This document shows, one piece after another, positions 7,407 to 16,501 of a stretch of 64,000 nt of DNA. Positions within the stretch are counted from its first letter, which is position 1; the number at the start of each line of letters is the position of its first letter. Source of the stretch: JAZKHE01 sp040385525 (GTDB taxonomy: Bacteria > Bacteroidota > Bacteroidia > UBA4408); the NCBI GenBank assembly GCA_040385525.1, contig JAZKHE010000002.1:806001-870000 (forward strand). Reading direction: 5' to 3'. Both the position numbers and the translations under genes were made by a program. The notes under the pieces are model-generated. The model made no database searches and was not told the DNA's origin. It saw only the letters and a list, made by a program, of their open reading frames with translations.

Positions 7407-8414
7407 TTATTTTTTTATAACTCCAAATAAACGCATTCGACTTACACCACCATCTGGAAATATATTTAATCTAACGTGCGTAAAAGGTCCGTTATTTGCA
7501 ATTTCTTTTTCAAAAAAGTGTTCGTGATCAGCTTGTAATTTTTGCTTTGGCAAAATCTCTGTCCATATAATATCAGTAGCATCTACTTTATTGTGATCTA
7601 TATTTATTCCTTCAATGGAGCATGTGTCCGGATAGTTACCTTTAAAATGACAAGTATCAATTAAAATTTTATTTATATTTCCTTTGTGCGCTAATTTTAC
7701 AATTACCCAATCGCGATTATTAGGTGTGCGATTACGTTTTGTTTCCCATCCATCGCCCATATTTACACCTCTTCCGGGCATAATTAAATTATCCATGTGC
7801 GAAAAAAACATATCGTTACACAAAACAGATTTTGCTCCGTTTGTTGCAGCAGCTAAATCAATTATTTCGTCTTGTTTTATATCGTTCCAATTTTTATAAA
7901 CTTCGCCATATACTTTTAAACGTGCTACGCCACCATCGGGGTAAATATTTAAGCGAAGATGTGTCCAAATGGCATCGCTTTCAATTTTATAAAAATTCTG
8001 ACTTCCAGGTGCTAACGGCGATTTGGTAAGAATTTCCTGCCATTTTGCTTTTTGTAATTGTTCATCACTTGCATCAGCAGGCATGGTGCAAGCTTCTATT
8101 GATGCATGTGGAGGATGATTTCCTAAAAAGAAATTGGTATCAATATCAACTCCTTTTATTATTCCCGATGCGCCTAATTTAATAATACACCAATCATAAC
8201 CCGCAACTCTTTTTCTGCGCGACTCCCAACCATCCATCCATTTACCTCTGTCAGTATATTTATCAGCAATAAAAATACCTCTTCCTGATTTTAATAAGTT
8301 TTCTTTTTCTGCAAAAAAATCATCACTGCATGATATTGCTTTTCCGCCTAAGCGTTCTGCCGCTAAATCAATTAACGATGTAAATGTTGGCGCTTCAGTA
8401 TTTTTATTTTCCAT
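7407..8414 (-). CDS. alc: Allantoicase
   Basis: Allantoicase hydrolyses allantoate to ureidoglycolate and urea. The 335-residue protein consists of two similar halves of about 160 residues, as in the known family. Each half contains an FxxxxNLLxxGRG block (AEKENLLKSGRG and SHMDNLIMPGRG), a DGWE(S/T)(R/K)R block, a DTxxFxGN(H/Y)P block and an HxRLNI(Y/F)PDGGVxR(L/M) block. It lies 5 bases after allB. Its presence means the pathway goes through ureidoglycolate, not through an allantoate amidohydrolase. Confidence 0.94.
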   Translation of the reverse strand: MENKNTEAPTFTSLIDLAAERLGGKAISCSDDFFAEKENLLKSGRGIFIADKYTDRGKWMDGWESRRKRVAGYDWCIIKLGASGIIKGVDIDTNFFLGNHPPHASIEACTMPADASDEQLQKAKWQEILTKSPLAPGSQNFYKIESDAIWTHLRLNIYPDGGVARLKVYGEVYKNWNDIKQDEIIDLAAATNGAKSVLCNDMFFSHMDNLIMPGRGVNMGDGWETKRNRTPNNRDWVIVKLAHKGNINKILIDTCHFKGNYPDTCSIEGINIDHNKVDATDIIWTEILPKQKLQADHEHFFEKEIANNGPFTHVRLNIFPDGGVSRMRLFGVIKK

Positions 8415-8419
8415 AATTT

Positions 8420-9781
8420 TTATTTTTTCCTTAATAAAATTTTTCCTTGAGGTAAAGATAATAATTTCCCGTTTTCAAATACCTTTTTACCTCCAATATA
8501 GGTTTGTTTTATTACTCCATTTAATTTTTCGCCAACATATGGACTTATTTTATGGCGGTAATGAATATCGTTTGCATTTACTGTGAATGTTTCTTCTGGA
8601 TTCCACACTACAATATCTGCATCAAAACCTATTTTAAACTCACCTTTTGTTTTTTCAAAGCCAATAAATTTGGCAACATTCTGACTCATTAATGCAGCAA
8701 TTTTATCTATTGCTAATCCACGTTTTTTAGCCGTAGTCCAAACAACGGGTAAAGAAAATTGAATACTAGCGATTCCTCCCCAAGCTTCTTTTAAATTTCC
8801 TGAATCTATTTTTTTTAAATCTGGAGTTGCAGGTGAGTGATCTGTAACTATAAAATCAATAGTTCCATCTTTTAACGCTTCCCATAATTTTTCGTTGTTT
8901 TCTTTTTCACGAATAGGAGGAGCACATTTAAAAAGCGTATTTCCATCTGGAATTTCTTCGGCACAAAAATAAAGATATTGCGGACAGGTTTCTACAGTTA
9001 ATGGTAGTGCTTTATCTCTTGCTTCTTTAATTTGTTTTAAAGAATTTGCAGATGATAAATGAACAATATGAATTGGGCTTTTAAATTCTTCGCATAAGCT
9101 TATCATCATTTCAACAGCTTTGTCTTCCCATATTTTTGGACGAGAATTTAAATAAGCCATATAGTTTGTAGGATTTTTTTCAAATGCAGAAATACCTTCG
9201 TGATGCTCATCTAGTTCGGCATGTGCCAAAAGCGGTAGTTGATGTTTAGCTAATGTGGCTAAACCTTTGCGTAAATCTTCAATTGTTACATTTGGAAACT
9301 CATCAATTCCCGAATGGGTTAAAAATGCTTTAACACCTAAAACTCCGCAATCAATTAGTTCTTCTAATTTATCAGCATTTGCAGGAACAATGCCTCCCCA
9401 AAAGCCACAATTACAATATAGTTTTCCTTGCGTAGCTTTTATTTTATCTTGAAAAGTACTTGCACTTATTGTAACAGGACTCGAATTAAGAGGCATATCT
9501 ACAAGTGTAGTAATTCCGCCTGCAATAGCAGCTTTTGTTATGGTTTCAAAACCTTCCCAATCAGTGCGACCAGGTTCGTTTATATGTACGTGCGAATCAA
9601 TTAAACCTGGCATTACTATTAAATCTCCAACATCTTCAACAGGAAAATCGGTGGTGTTTATTTTTCCCTCTTTTATATCGATTATTTTTCCGTTTTTTAT
9701 TAAAAGTGTAGCGTTTAAAAGTTTAGTTCCAATAAGAGTTTGTGAACTATGTATAGCAAAATCAGGTAGTTTATTAGTCAT
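8420..9781 (-). CDS. allB: Allantoinase
   Basis: This cyclic amidohydrolase opens allantoin to allantoate. Metal-binding features are DSHVHINEPGR near residue 62 (HxH), a lysine for carbamylation in GVKAFLTHSG, histidines in LLAHAEL and IHIVHLSS, and the aspartate in VTDHSPATPD. The length of 453 residues is typical. It is the first gene of the leftward purine operon and is divergent from puuD, with a 122-base intergenic region between them. Confidence 0.95.
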   Translation of the reverse strand: MTNKLPDFAIHSSQTLIGTKLLNATLLIKNGKIIDIKEGKINTTDFPVEDVGDLIVMPGLIDSHVHINEPGRTDWEGFETITKAAIAGGITTLVDMPLNSSPVTISASTFQDKIKATQGKLYCNCGFWGGIVPANADKLEELIDCGVLGVKAFLTHSGIDEFPNVTIEDLRKGLATLAKHQLPLLAHAELDEHHEGISAFEKNPTNYMAYLNSRPKIWEDKAVEMMISLCEEFKSPIHIVHLSSANSLKQIKEARDKALPLTVETCPQYLYFCAEEIPDGNTLFKCAPPIREKENNEKLWEALKDGTIDFIVTDHSPATPDLKKIDSGNLKEAWGGIASIQFSLPVVWTTAKKRGLAIDKIAALMSQNVAKFIGFEKTKGEFKIGFDADIVVWNPEETFTVNANDIHYRHKISPYVGEKLNGVIKQTYIGGKKVFENGKLLSLPQGKILLRKK

Positions 9782-9903
9782 GGTAAAAAATAATTTTTAT
9801 ATAATTTTATAAAGCTTATTTATATCTTTATACTTTTACTAAACTTAAGTTAAATATGTTTGTTAACTAATTTTAGATTATAAATATAAACAATATAGTA
9901 TTG

Positions 9904-11415
9904 ATGTTCAAGCGTTTTATTCTTATCTTTTTTTTATTTCTTTCGTCTGTCAGTTATGCAGCTGATGGTTTCTCTACGCAATTTAACACTACAAATGGTA
10001 TTGCAATTTTAATTTTTGTAGCTTTTATTTTTCTTGTAAATTACCTCTTAAAATCTACTATTTCTGCATTAATGCTATCGAATGAAGACAATAATTTATC
10101 TTCCAAATATAAAGTAAAGGCAGAGAATTTGGTTGATGAAATAACGCAAATTAAAACGGTGTTTTTTTATTGTGGACTTTTATTTGTTTTCTTTTATGCG
10201 GCTTATGCTTTTGTAAAAGGAACTACAATGGAAGCACACGTTGTTGAATGGATGAATTTAGTAGTTCGTTGGATACATGTTGTATTTGGAATTGCTTGGA
10301 TTGGCGCTTCGTTTTATTTTGTTTTTTTAGAGAATGCATTAAATCGCACAGTAAATTTAAAAGAAGGAATTGCTGGTAATCTTTGGGCAATACATGGTGG
10401 TGGATTTTATTATTTAGAAAAATACAAAGTAGCACCCAACCAAATTCCAAAAGATTTACATTGGTTTAAATACGAAGCTTATTTTACATGGCTTTCTGGT
10501 TTTACATTGCTTGTTATTGTTTATTATTTAGATGCTTCAATTTATTTAATTGATACAGACGTAATGGTGCTTAGTGCAGCACAGGCAATTGCTATAAGTA
10601 TTGGCACTTTGTTTTTAGGGTGGATTGTTTACAATGCTTTGTGCAAATCATTTTTAGTTAAAAATCAAATTTTATTATCCATTGTTATTTTAGTTTTTAT
10701 AACTTTTATGGCATGGTTTTTATCTCAGGTTTTTAGTAGTCGCGCTGCCTATATACATGTTGGTGCAATGTTAGGTACATTTATGGCGGGTAATGTTTTC
10801 AGAGTAATTATTCCGGGACAAAAAGCCATGGTTAATGCAGCTAAAGATGGTAAAGTTGTTGATCCTTCATTAGGTAAAAAAGCATTGCTACGTTCTTTAC
10901 ACAATAATTATTTTACACTTCCTGTAATTTTTATAATGATAAGCAATCACTTTCCGAGTACATACGGAAGTGCCTTTAACTGGATAGTTTTAATGGGTTT
11001 AACAATTGCTAGCGCATTAATAAAACATTATTTAAACTTAAAAGAACAAGGCCAAAAGTCTGTTTGGATTTTGCCAATCGGAATTATTTTGATTATTTCT
11101 TTAGCTTTTATAACAAGGCCTACAACAAAGTCAGTTTGTAAAGAAGATAAAGCTGTATCGTTTGCAGAAGTAAATGATATTATCCAAAAGCGATGTGTTT
11201 CTTGCCATGCCGCACAACCTACCGACGAGGTAATAAAAATTGCACCAAATGGAATTATGTTTGATACAAAAGAAACTATTTTAAAGTATAGCGAACGTAT
11301 AAATCAACGTGCTGTTATAACCAAAACAATGCCACAAGCAAATAAAACTGGTATAACGCAAGAGGAGAGAGATGCTATTGCTTGCTGGATTGAAAATGGA
11401 GCTAAGGCAGAGTAA
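9904..11415 (+). CDS. puuD: Membrane urate hydroxylase/oxidase PuuD with C-terminal cytochrome c domain
   Basis: PuuD oxidises urate to 5-hydroxyisourate at the membrane, passing electrons to the respiratory chain through its own heme. The N-terminus MFKRFILIFFLFLSSVSYAAD looks like a signal peptide or first membrane segment. Seven or eight further hydrophobic segments follow, with HVVEWMNLVVRWIHVVFGIAWIG near residue 113 typical of the family. The last about 90 residues form a cytochrome c domain with CVSCH and a likely methionine ligand in TKTMPQ. A frame open from 9901 uses TTG, so the ATG at 9904 is preferred. It faces away from the operon holding allB, alc, uraD and uraH, which convert its product. 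No soluble uricase is present. Confidence 0.93.
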   Translation: MFKRFILIFFLFLSSVSYAADGFSTQFNTTNGIAILIFVAFIFLVNYLLKSTISALMLSNEDNNLSSKYKVKAENLVDEITQIKTVFFYCGLLFVFFYAAYAFVKGTTMEAHVVEWMNLVVRWIHVVFGIAWIGASFYFVFLENALNRTVNLKEGIAGNLWAIHGGGFYYLEKYKVAPNQIPKDLHWFKYEAYFTWLSGFTLLVIVYYLDASIYLIDTDVMVLSAAQAIAISIGTLFLGWIVYNALCKSFLVKNQILLSIVILVFITFMAWFLSQVFSSRAAYIHVGAMLGTFMAGNVFRVIIPGQKAMVNAAKDGKVVDPSLGKKALLRSLHNNYFTLPVIFIMISNHFPSTYGSAFNWIVLMGLTIASALIKHYLNLKEQGQKSVWILPIGIILIISLAFITRPTTKSVCKEDKAVSFAEVNDIIQKRCVSCHAAQPTDEVIKIAPNGIMFDTKETILKYSERINQRAVITKTMPQANKTGITQEERDAIACWIENGAKAE

Positions 11416-11493
11416 TTATTGTTTTTTGTACAGTTTTAATAAATTAGAAAGTAAGTAGATATAATTTACCTTCAAAATATTAACTTAGCTGTA

Positions 11494-12063
11494 ATGAAAA
11501 CTATTGATAGAAAAACTGAAATCGTAACTATTTCGGCAAAGTTATTTCGGCAAAAAGGCTTTAGCGCTGTTTCTATGCGCGATATAGCTTTGGCTTTAGA
11601 TATTAAAGCGGCAAGTTTATACAACCACATAAAATCTAAACAAGAAATTTTAGTTTTAATTATTATTGATATTGCGAAAGAGTTTACACAATCAATAAAT
11701 GCAATTGCAAAAAGCAAAAACACTTCGCTTACAAAACTCGAAAAACTAATAGAACAACACATTGATATTACTTTGCGCAATGCCGATGCTATGGCCTGTT
11801 TAAACAATGACTGGATGCATTTGCCTGATGATGAGCTAAAAGCTTACATTAAAATGCGTAACGAATACGAAGAAAAATTTCGAAAAATTGTTAAGGCAGG
11901 AATTGCGAGTGGCGAAATAAAAAACTTAAACGTAGAAGTAATTATTTTTTCGCTTTTATCTACTTTACGCACACTTTATTTATGGTACGGCAAAAAAAGT
12001 GCTTTAAATATTGAATTGTTAAAAGCCGATATGACTAAGGCTTTGCTTAAAGGAATTGTGTAG
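11494..12063 (+). CDS. TetR-family regulator, likely of the phenylacetate genes
   Basis: The 189-residue protein has an N-terminal TetR DNA-binding domain (GFSAVSMRDIALALDIKAASLYNHIKSKQEIL, about residues 22-54) and a helical ligand-binding part with LSTLRTLYLWYGKKS near the end. The gene stands 112 bases before paaE, and a perfect 8-2-8 palindrome lies on the paaE promoter, so it is probably the pathway's PaaR-like repressor, released by phenylacetyl-CoA. The ligand is inferred from context. A broken copy of the first 40 percent of this gene lies at 4671-4906 on the other side of the purine cluster. Confidence 0.88.
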   Translation: MKTIDRKTEIVTISAKLFRQKGFSAVSMRDIALALDIKAASLYNHIKSKQEILVLIIIDIAKEFTQSINAIAKSKNTSLTKLEKLIEQHIDITLRNADAMACLNNDWMHLPDDELKAYIKMRNEYEEKFRKIVKAGIASGEIKNLNVEVIIFSLLSTLRTLYLWYGKKSALNIELLKADMTKALLKGIV

Positions 12064-12100
12064 TTTTTCTCGAATTAGTATAAATTTCACACTTTATTCT

Positions 12101-12155
12101 TTTGTTTATCCCATTTATTTTATAAATTTGTATAACAAACTAACAACTGTTAGTT
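12101..12155 (+). promoter_or_regulatory. paaEABCD promoter with TetR operator
   Basis: TTTG (12101-12104) and TAAATTTG (12123-12130) are 18 bases apart, a close fit to the Bacteroidota promoter. A perfect inverted repeat, AACTAACA-AC-TGTTAGTT, occupies 12138-12155, just where transcription would begin. This is the expected size and symmetry of a TetR operator. I found no second exact copy in the window, including upstream of the leftward paa operon or of the tetR gene. Confidence 0.75.
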
Positions 12156-12175
12156 AAATTTTAAAATTGTAATCA

Positions 12176-13249
12176 ATGGCAAAATTTCATCCTCTAAAAG
12201 TTTCTGATATTTATAAAGAAACAGACGATTGTTCGGTTATTACTTTTGATGTTCCCGAAAATTTAAAAAAAGAATTTCAATTTAAACAAGGTCAGCATTT
12301 AACTTTAAAAGCTACAGTTAATAATCAAGATGTACGTCGCTCGTATTCGTTGTGCTCTAGCCCAATAGAAAACAAATGGCAAGTTGCGGTTAAAAAAATA
12401 GATGGTGGTTTGTTTTCTACTTTTGCTAACACTTCGCTAAAAGCTGGAGATATTGTTGAAGTTATGGAGCCCAACGGCGTTTTTTATAAAGAGGTAAATC
12501 CGCAGGAGCAAAAAAATTACATTGTGTTTGCAGCAGGAAGTGGAATAACGCCAATACTATCTATAATAAAAACGCATTTAGCTTTAGAGCCCAATTGCAA
12601 CGTAAAGTTGTTTTATTTAAATAAAAGTGCAAAGTCAATTATCTTTAAAGAAGAAATAGAATTTTTAAAAAACACTTATTTTAATCGCTTCGAAATATTT
12701 CATTTTTTAACCAAAGAGTTTCGCAGCATTCCATTGTTTAATGGTCGTTTCGATAAAGAAAAACTTCAAGTAATTACTTCAAAAATTGTTGATGTAAAAT
12801 TGGTTGACGATTGTTTTATTTGCGGACCAGAAGAAATGGTTTTTTTAATTCGTGATGAATTAGTTACAGCTGGTTTACCAAAAGAAAAAGTGCATTACGA
12901 ATTGTTTACTACTTCAAATTCTGATGAAGAAAAACAACAAATAAATAAAGTTTTACAACACAAAGTAGAGGGTACAGAGGTTACAATAATTGATGGCGGT
13001 AAAGAGTTTCATTTTACCATGTCAAAAGATTTTGATAATATTTTAGATGGAGCTTTAGCAGCTGGAGCTGATTTGCCTTTTGCTTGCAAAGGTGGTGTTT
13101 GTAGTACTTGTAGATGTAAAGTAGTTGAAGGAACAGTAGAAATGAAAATAAATTATGCCTTAGATGAGAGCGAAGTTGCAAGAAATTTTGTGTTGAGTTG
13201 CCAGGCAGTTCCTACTTCTAAAAAAGTAGTAGTAGATTTTGATGTTTAA
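12176..13249 (+). CDS. paaE: Phenylacetyl-CoA epoxidase reductase subunit
   Basis: PaaE passes electrons from NADPH through FAD and a [2Fe-2S] cluster to the PaaAC oxygenase. The N-terminal part carries the flavin motif RRSYSLCSSP (about residues 55-64) and the nucleotide-binding FAAGSGITPILSII. The C-terminal plant-type ferredoxin has cysteines at about 304, 309, 312 and 342 (C-x4-C-x2-C-x29-C). The length of 357 residues is normal. It leads the operon here, whereas in E. coli it follows paaD. The promoter and TetR operator lie directly upstream. Confidence 0.95.
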   Translation: MAKFHPLKVSDIYKETDDCSVITFDVPENLKKEFQFKQGQHLTLKATVNNQDVRRSYSLCSSPIENKWQVAVKKIDGGLFSTFANTSLKAGDIVEVMEPNGVFYKEVNPQEQKNYIVFAAGSGITPILSIIKTHLALEPNCNVKLFYLNKSAKSIIFKEEIEFLKNTYFNRFEIFHFLTKEFRSIPLFNGRFDKEKLQVITSKIVDVKLVDDCFICGPEEMVFLIRDELVTAGLPKEKVHYELFTTSNSDEEKQQINKVLQHKVEGTEVTIIDGGKEFHFTMSKDFDNILDGALAAGADLPFACKGGVCSTCRCKVVEGTVEMKINYALDESEVARNFVLSCQAVPTSKKVVVDFDV

Positions 13250-13287
13250 ATAATAATTCACTGAATGTATAACCTAAATTAAAAGTT

Positions 13288-14244
13288 ATGTCAGAAACAG
13301 AAATTAAAAATTTGGAAGCCATTTTTGAAAAAAGAATTGCAAACGACGAAAAAATAGAAGCAAAAGATTGGATGCCCGAAAAGTATCGTAAAACGCATAT
13401 TCGTCAAATATCGCAACACGCACATAGCGAAATTGTTGGTATGTTGCCAGAAGGCAATTGGATTACTCGTGCTCCGTCATTACGCCGTAAAGTGGCTTTA
13501 TTAGCTAAAGTACAAGACGAAGCTGGGCATGGTTTATATCTTTATAGCGCATGCGAAACATTAGGGATTTCTCGCGACGAATTATATGCACAATTGCATT
13601 CTGGCGAAGCAAAATATTCAAGCATATTTAATTATCCAACAGTTAGTTGGGCAGATATGGGTGCTGTTGGATGGTTAGTAGATGGGGCTGCAATTATGAA
13701 TCAGGTAGCATTAATTTCCACTTCGTATGGTCCGTATTCTCGTGCAATGATTCGTATTTGTAAAGAAGAAAGTTTTCATCAACGCCAAGGTTACGAAATA
13801 ATGATGTCGTTGATGAACGGAAGCGAGGAGCAAAAAGAAATGGCTCAAGATGCTTTAAATCGTTGGTGGTTTCCATCGTTAATGATGTTTGGGCCAACTG
13901 ATGATAAATCTCCTAACACAGAACAATCTGTAAAATGGAAATTAAAACGTAAAACAAACGATGAGTTACGTCAAGCATTTGTAGACCAAACAGTGCCACA
14001 AGCAGAATTAATAGGATTAAAAATTCCAGACAAAGATTTAAAATGGAACGAAAGTCGTAAGCATTACGATTTTGGAAATTTAGATTGGGATGAGTTTTGG
14101 CAAGTAGTTAAAGGTCACGGACCATGCAACAAATTGCGAATAAACGCAAGAGTAAAAGCTTGGGAAGATGGCACTTGGGTTCGCGATGCTGCAATGGCTC
14201 ATGCCGAAAAACACAGCAAAATGGATTTGAAAGAAGCTGTTTAA
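13288..14244 (+). CDS. paaA: Phenylacetyl-CoA 1,2-epoxidase catalytic subunit
   Basis: PaaA is the di-iron oxygenase subunit that epoxidises the ring of phenylacetyl-CoA. The four-helix iron site shows the paired E-x-x-H motifs DEAGHGLYLY (about residues 76-85) and CKEESFHQRQ (about 155-164). The length of 318 residues and the opening half (MPEKYRKTHIRQISQHAHSE) match the family. It starts 38 bases after paaE and is followed by paaB. Confidence 0.96.
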   Translation: MSETEIKNLEAIFEKRIANDEKIEAKDWMPEKYRKTHIRQISQHAHSEIVGMLPEGNWITRAPSLRRKVALLAKVQDEAGHGLYLYSACETLGISRDELYAQLHSGEAKYSSIFNYPTVSWADMGAVGWLVDGAAIMNQVALISTSYGPYSRAMIRICKEESFHQRQGYEIMMSLMNGSEEQKEMAQDALNRWWFPSLMMFGPTDDKSPNTEQSVKWKLKRKTNDELRQAFVDQTVPQAELIGLKIPDKDLKWNESRKHYDFGNLDWDEFWQVVKGHGPCNKLRINARVKAWEDGTWVRDAAMAHAEKHSKMDLKEAV

Positions 14245-14290
14245 AATTGTATAAATAAAAGATTAAGTTTAAAATAGATAACTAAAAGTC

Positions 14291-14575
14291 ATGGAAAAAA
14301 ATTGGCCACTTTGGGAAGTTTTTATTAGAAGTAAAAACGGATTAGAACACCGTCATTGCGGTAGTTTACATGCAACTGATGCAGCAATGGCATTAGAAAA
14401 CGCAAGAGATGTTTACACGCGCAGAAACGAAGGCGTTAGTATTTGGGTTGTACCTTCAAAATACATCACTGCTTCTAACCCTGAAGAAAATGGTGAAATG
14501 TTTGAACCAGCTGCAGATAAAGTATATCGTCACCCAACTTTTTATGTGTTGCCAGAAGAATTGGGACATATGTAA
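14291..14575 (+). CDS. paaB: Phenylacetyl-CoA epoxidase subunit PaaB
   Basis: This 94-residue subunit bridges PaaAC units in the epoxidase complex. Family features are WPLWEVFIRSKNGLEHRHCGSLHA at the N-terminus (read as a contiguous conserved block from residue 4), the DAAMALENARDVYTRR helix and the end FYVLPEELGHM. The order paaA-paaB-paaC is the standard one. The 117-base gap to paaC is longer than the other gaps and contains AT-rich ACTTA-type words but no gene. Confidence 0.95.
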   Translation: MEKNWPLWEVFIRSKNGLEHRHCGSLHATDAAMALENARDVYTRRNEGVSIWVVPSKYITASNPEENGEMFEPAADKVYRHPTFYVLPEELGHM

Positions 14576-14692
14576 AACATAGTGATTTGTAAATAGGCAA
14601 TTGGCATTAGGTTTAAATTTTAATTTTAATTTATTGTCTGAAATGTAACTAGCTTATTAACTTAAAAACTTATCAACTTAAAACTTATTTAA

Positions 14693-15442
14693 ATGAATAG
14701 TCTTTCACAATATATACTTGGAATAGCAGATAACTCATTAATCTTAGGTCAACGATTAGGGGAGCTTTGCGGACATGGCCCGAGTTTAGAAACCGATATT
14801 GCTTTAACAAATATTAGTTTAGATTTATTCGGACAAACGCGCAGTTATTTTCAATACGTTGCAAAACTGCAAGGTGGAAATGCTACCGAAGATTCTGTTG
14901 CTTTTTTGCGCAAAGAAAAAGAATATAAAAATGTTTTGTTGGTTGAACAACCCAATACAGATTTTGCTTATGTAATTGCTCGTCAGTTTTTGTTTGATGA
15001 GTTTCATTTGTTATTGCTACAACAATTACAAAATAGCAAAGACGAAACATTAGTTGCTATTGCGAAAAAAAGTTTAAAAGAAGTTTTGTATCATACTCGT
15101 TTTTCGTCAGACTGGGTAAAACGTTTAGGCGATGGAACTGCAGAAAGCAAAGAGCGTATGCAAAATGCAATTGATGATTTATGGATTTATACTGACGAAT
15201 TATTTCATCAAACCGATGCCGACAAAGCAATGGTAAACGATGGAGTAGGAGTAGATGTTACAAAATTAAAAGATGCGTATTATAAAAAAGTAAGTGAAAT
15301 TTTAACGGAAGCAACTTTAAAAACGCCAGCTGTAGAGTATTTTCAAAAAGGTGGAAAACAAGGAGTTCATACCGAACACATGGGTTACATCCTTACCGAA
15401 ATGCAATACATGCAACGTACTTTTCCAAATATGACTTGGTAA
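14693..15442 (+). CDS. paaC: Phenylacetyl-CoA epoxidase structural subunit PaaC
   Basis: PaaC is the non-catalytic ferritin-like partner of PaaA, needed to form the substrate-binding interface. Family blocks seen are ILGQRLGELCGHGPSLETDI (residues 17-36), DFAYVIARQFLFDEFH and the C-terminal GVHTEHMGYILTEMQYMQR. The length of 249 residues is normal. A dispersed palindromic repeat lies directly after its stop, before paaD. Confidence 0.95.
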   Translation: MNSLSQYILGIADNSLILGQRLGELCGHGPSLETDIALTNISLDLFGQTRSYFQYVAKLQGGNATEDSVAFLRKEKEYKNVLLVEQPNTDFAYVIARQFLFDEFHLLLLQQLQNSKDETLVAIAKKSLKEVLYHTRFSSDWVKRLGDGTAESKERMQNAIDDLWIYTDELFHQTDADKAMVNDGVGVDVTKLKDAYYKKVSEILTEATLKTPAVEYFQKGGKQGVHTEHMGYILTEMQYMQRTFPNMTW

Positions 15443-15449
15443 ATTCAAC

Positions 15450-15528
15450 TTGTCATTCTGAGTGTAACGAAGAATCTCTATCAAGGAATATTCTAAAAAA
15501 GAGATGCTTCCTATCGTCAGCATGACAA
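15450..15528. repeat. Palindromic intergenic repeat (TGTCATTCTGAG type) between paaC and paaD
   Basis: The element begins TTGTCATTCTGAGTGTAACG and ends CAGCATGACAAA, with internal complementary blocks AGAATCTC / GAGATGCTTC, so it folds into one long imperfect hairpin. This wording is familiar as a repetitive intergenic element in Bacteroidota and other bacteria. It interrupts the paa operon without an obvious promoter, and there is no T-run, so it need not end transcription. Confidence 0.7.
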
Positions 15529-15554
15529 ATGAAGAAAGTTTATAATTTTTATTA

Positions 15555-16043
15555 ATGACAACAATCCACCAAACGTTATACCCCATTTTAGAATCGGTTT
15601 CTGACCCAGAAATACCGGTTCTTTCTATTGTTGATATGGGTGTTGTACGTTCGGCTACTTTAACTAATAATTTTGCTGAGGTAGATATTACACCAACATA
15701 CAGCGGTTGCCCAGCTATGGATGTTATTGGTGATGATATTAAAAAAGCATTAAAAGAAGCGGGCTACGATTCTAAAGTAAATTTAGTTTTGTCACCAGCA
15801 TGGACTACCGATTGGATAACACCACGCGGTAGAAAAGCCCTAGAGGGTTATGGCATTGCAGCACCATTAGATGCACACGCCGATAAGGAAGCTTTGTTAG
15901 GCAATAAGCGTTTAGTAAAATGTCCTCAGTGTGGCTCAACCAATACAAGTTTAGTTAGCCAGTTTGGTTCTACAGCTTGCAAAGCATTGTTTAAATGTGG
16001 CGATTGCCAAGAACCATTCGATTATTTTAAATGCTTAAAATGA
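15555..16043 (+). CDS. paaD: Phenylacetyl-CoA epoxidase maturation protein PaaD
   Basis: The 162-residue protein has an N-terminal DUF59/MIP18-type domain (ESVSDPEIPVLSIVDMGVVR, residues 13-32, and the TPTYSGCPAMDVI block with its cysteine). A C-terminal zinc-ribbon-like part has C-P-Q-C, C-G-D-C and a final cysteine. PaaD helps assemble the metal site of the epoxidase. It closes the paaEABCD operon. No paaK (phenylacetate-CoA ligase) gene is present in the window, so substrate activation must be encoded elsewhere. Confidence 0.94.
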   Translation: MTTIHQTLYPILESVSDPEIPVLSIVDMGVVRSATLTNNFAEVDITPTYSGCPAMDVIGDDIKKALKEAGYDSKVNLVLSPAWTTDWITPRGRKALEGYGIAAPLDAHADKEALLGNKRLVKCPQCGSTNTSLVSQFGSTACKALFKCGDCQEPFDYFKCLK

Positions 16044-16047
16044 GATT

Positions 16048-16404
16048 TTAAGATTTAAGAATTTGTTTTATTCGTAAAGAATGAAAATTAGGAATTGCAA
16101 GTTGTGCTAAACAAACAATAATAAAATACGCATTAAGTAAAATTAGTTTTTCAATTTTAAATAATTCTATAAAACTAAATGTTACAAAAAAAGCCATAAA
16201 AATAATAAGCTGTTTCCTTTTGGATATAAATGCTAATAAAAAATAAAATAATATTGTACTGACAATAGTTACAGGGAAATAAAACCAAATTAGAATAATA
16301 CCTATATAACCGAAATGATTCGGCTCATTTAAAAATAAATCTATTGAAAACAATATTGCGGTTAATAAAAAACTAAATAAATACCTTATTATAAATCTTT
16401 TCAT
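16048..16404 (-). CDS. Small four-helix membrane protein, unknown function
   Basis: The 118 residues form four hydrophobic segments separated by short charged loops (for example FLLTAILFSIDLFL, IGIILIWFYFPVTIVSTILFYFLLAFI and IIFMAFFVTFSFIELF). No motif suggests a function. It is transcribed convergently with paaD, whose stop is only a few bases away, so the two may share a terminator region, although no strong hairpin is visible. Confidence 0.6.
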   Translation of the reverse strand: MKRFIIRYLFSFLLTAILFSIDLFLNEPNHFGYIGIILIWFYFPVTIVSTILFYFLLAFISKRKQLIIFMAFFVTFSFIELFKIEKLILLNAYFIIVCLAQLAIPNFHSLRIKQILKS

Positions 16405-16501
16405 GATACAGTTTCAAATTTTAAAACCAAACTTTAGATAAAGCATAATAAATTCACATCAAGGCACTAAGTGTTGCCCACTTAACTTCAAGATTTTAAA
16501 A

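Noticed and set aside
15317..15586. 89-codon minus-strand frame across the paaC end and paaD start
   Set aside because: It overlaps two real genes and a repeat element and has no domain pattern.
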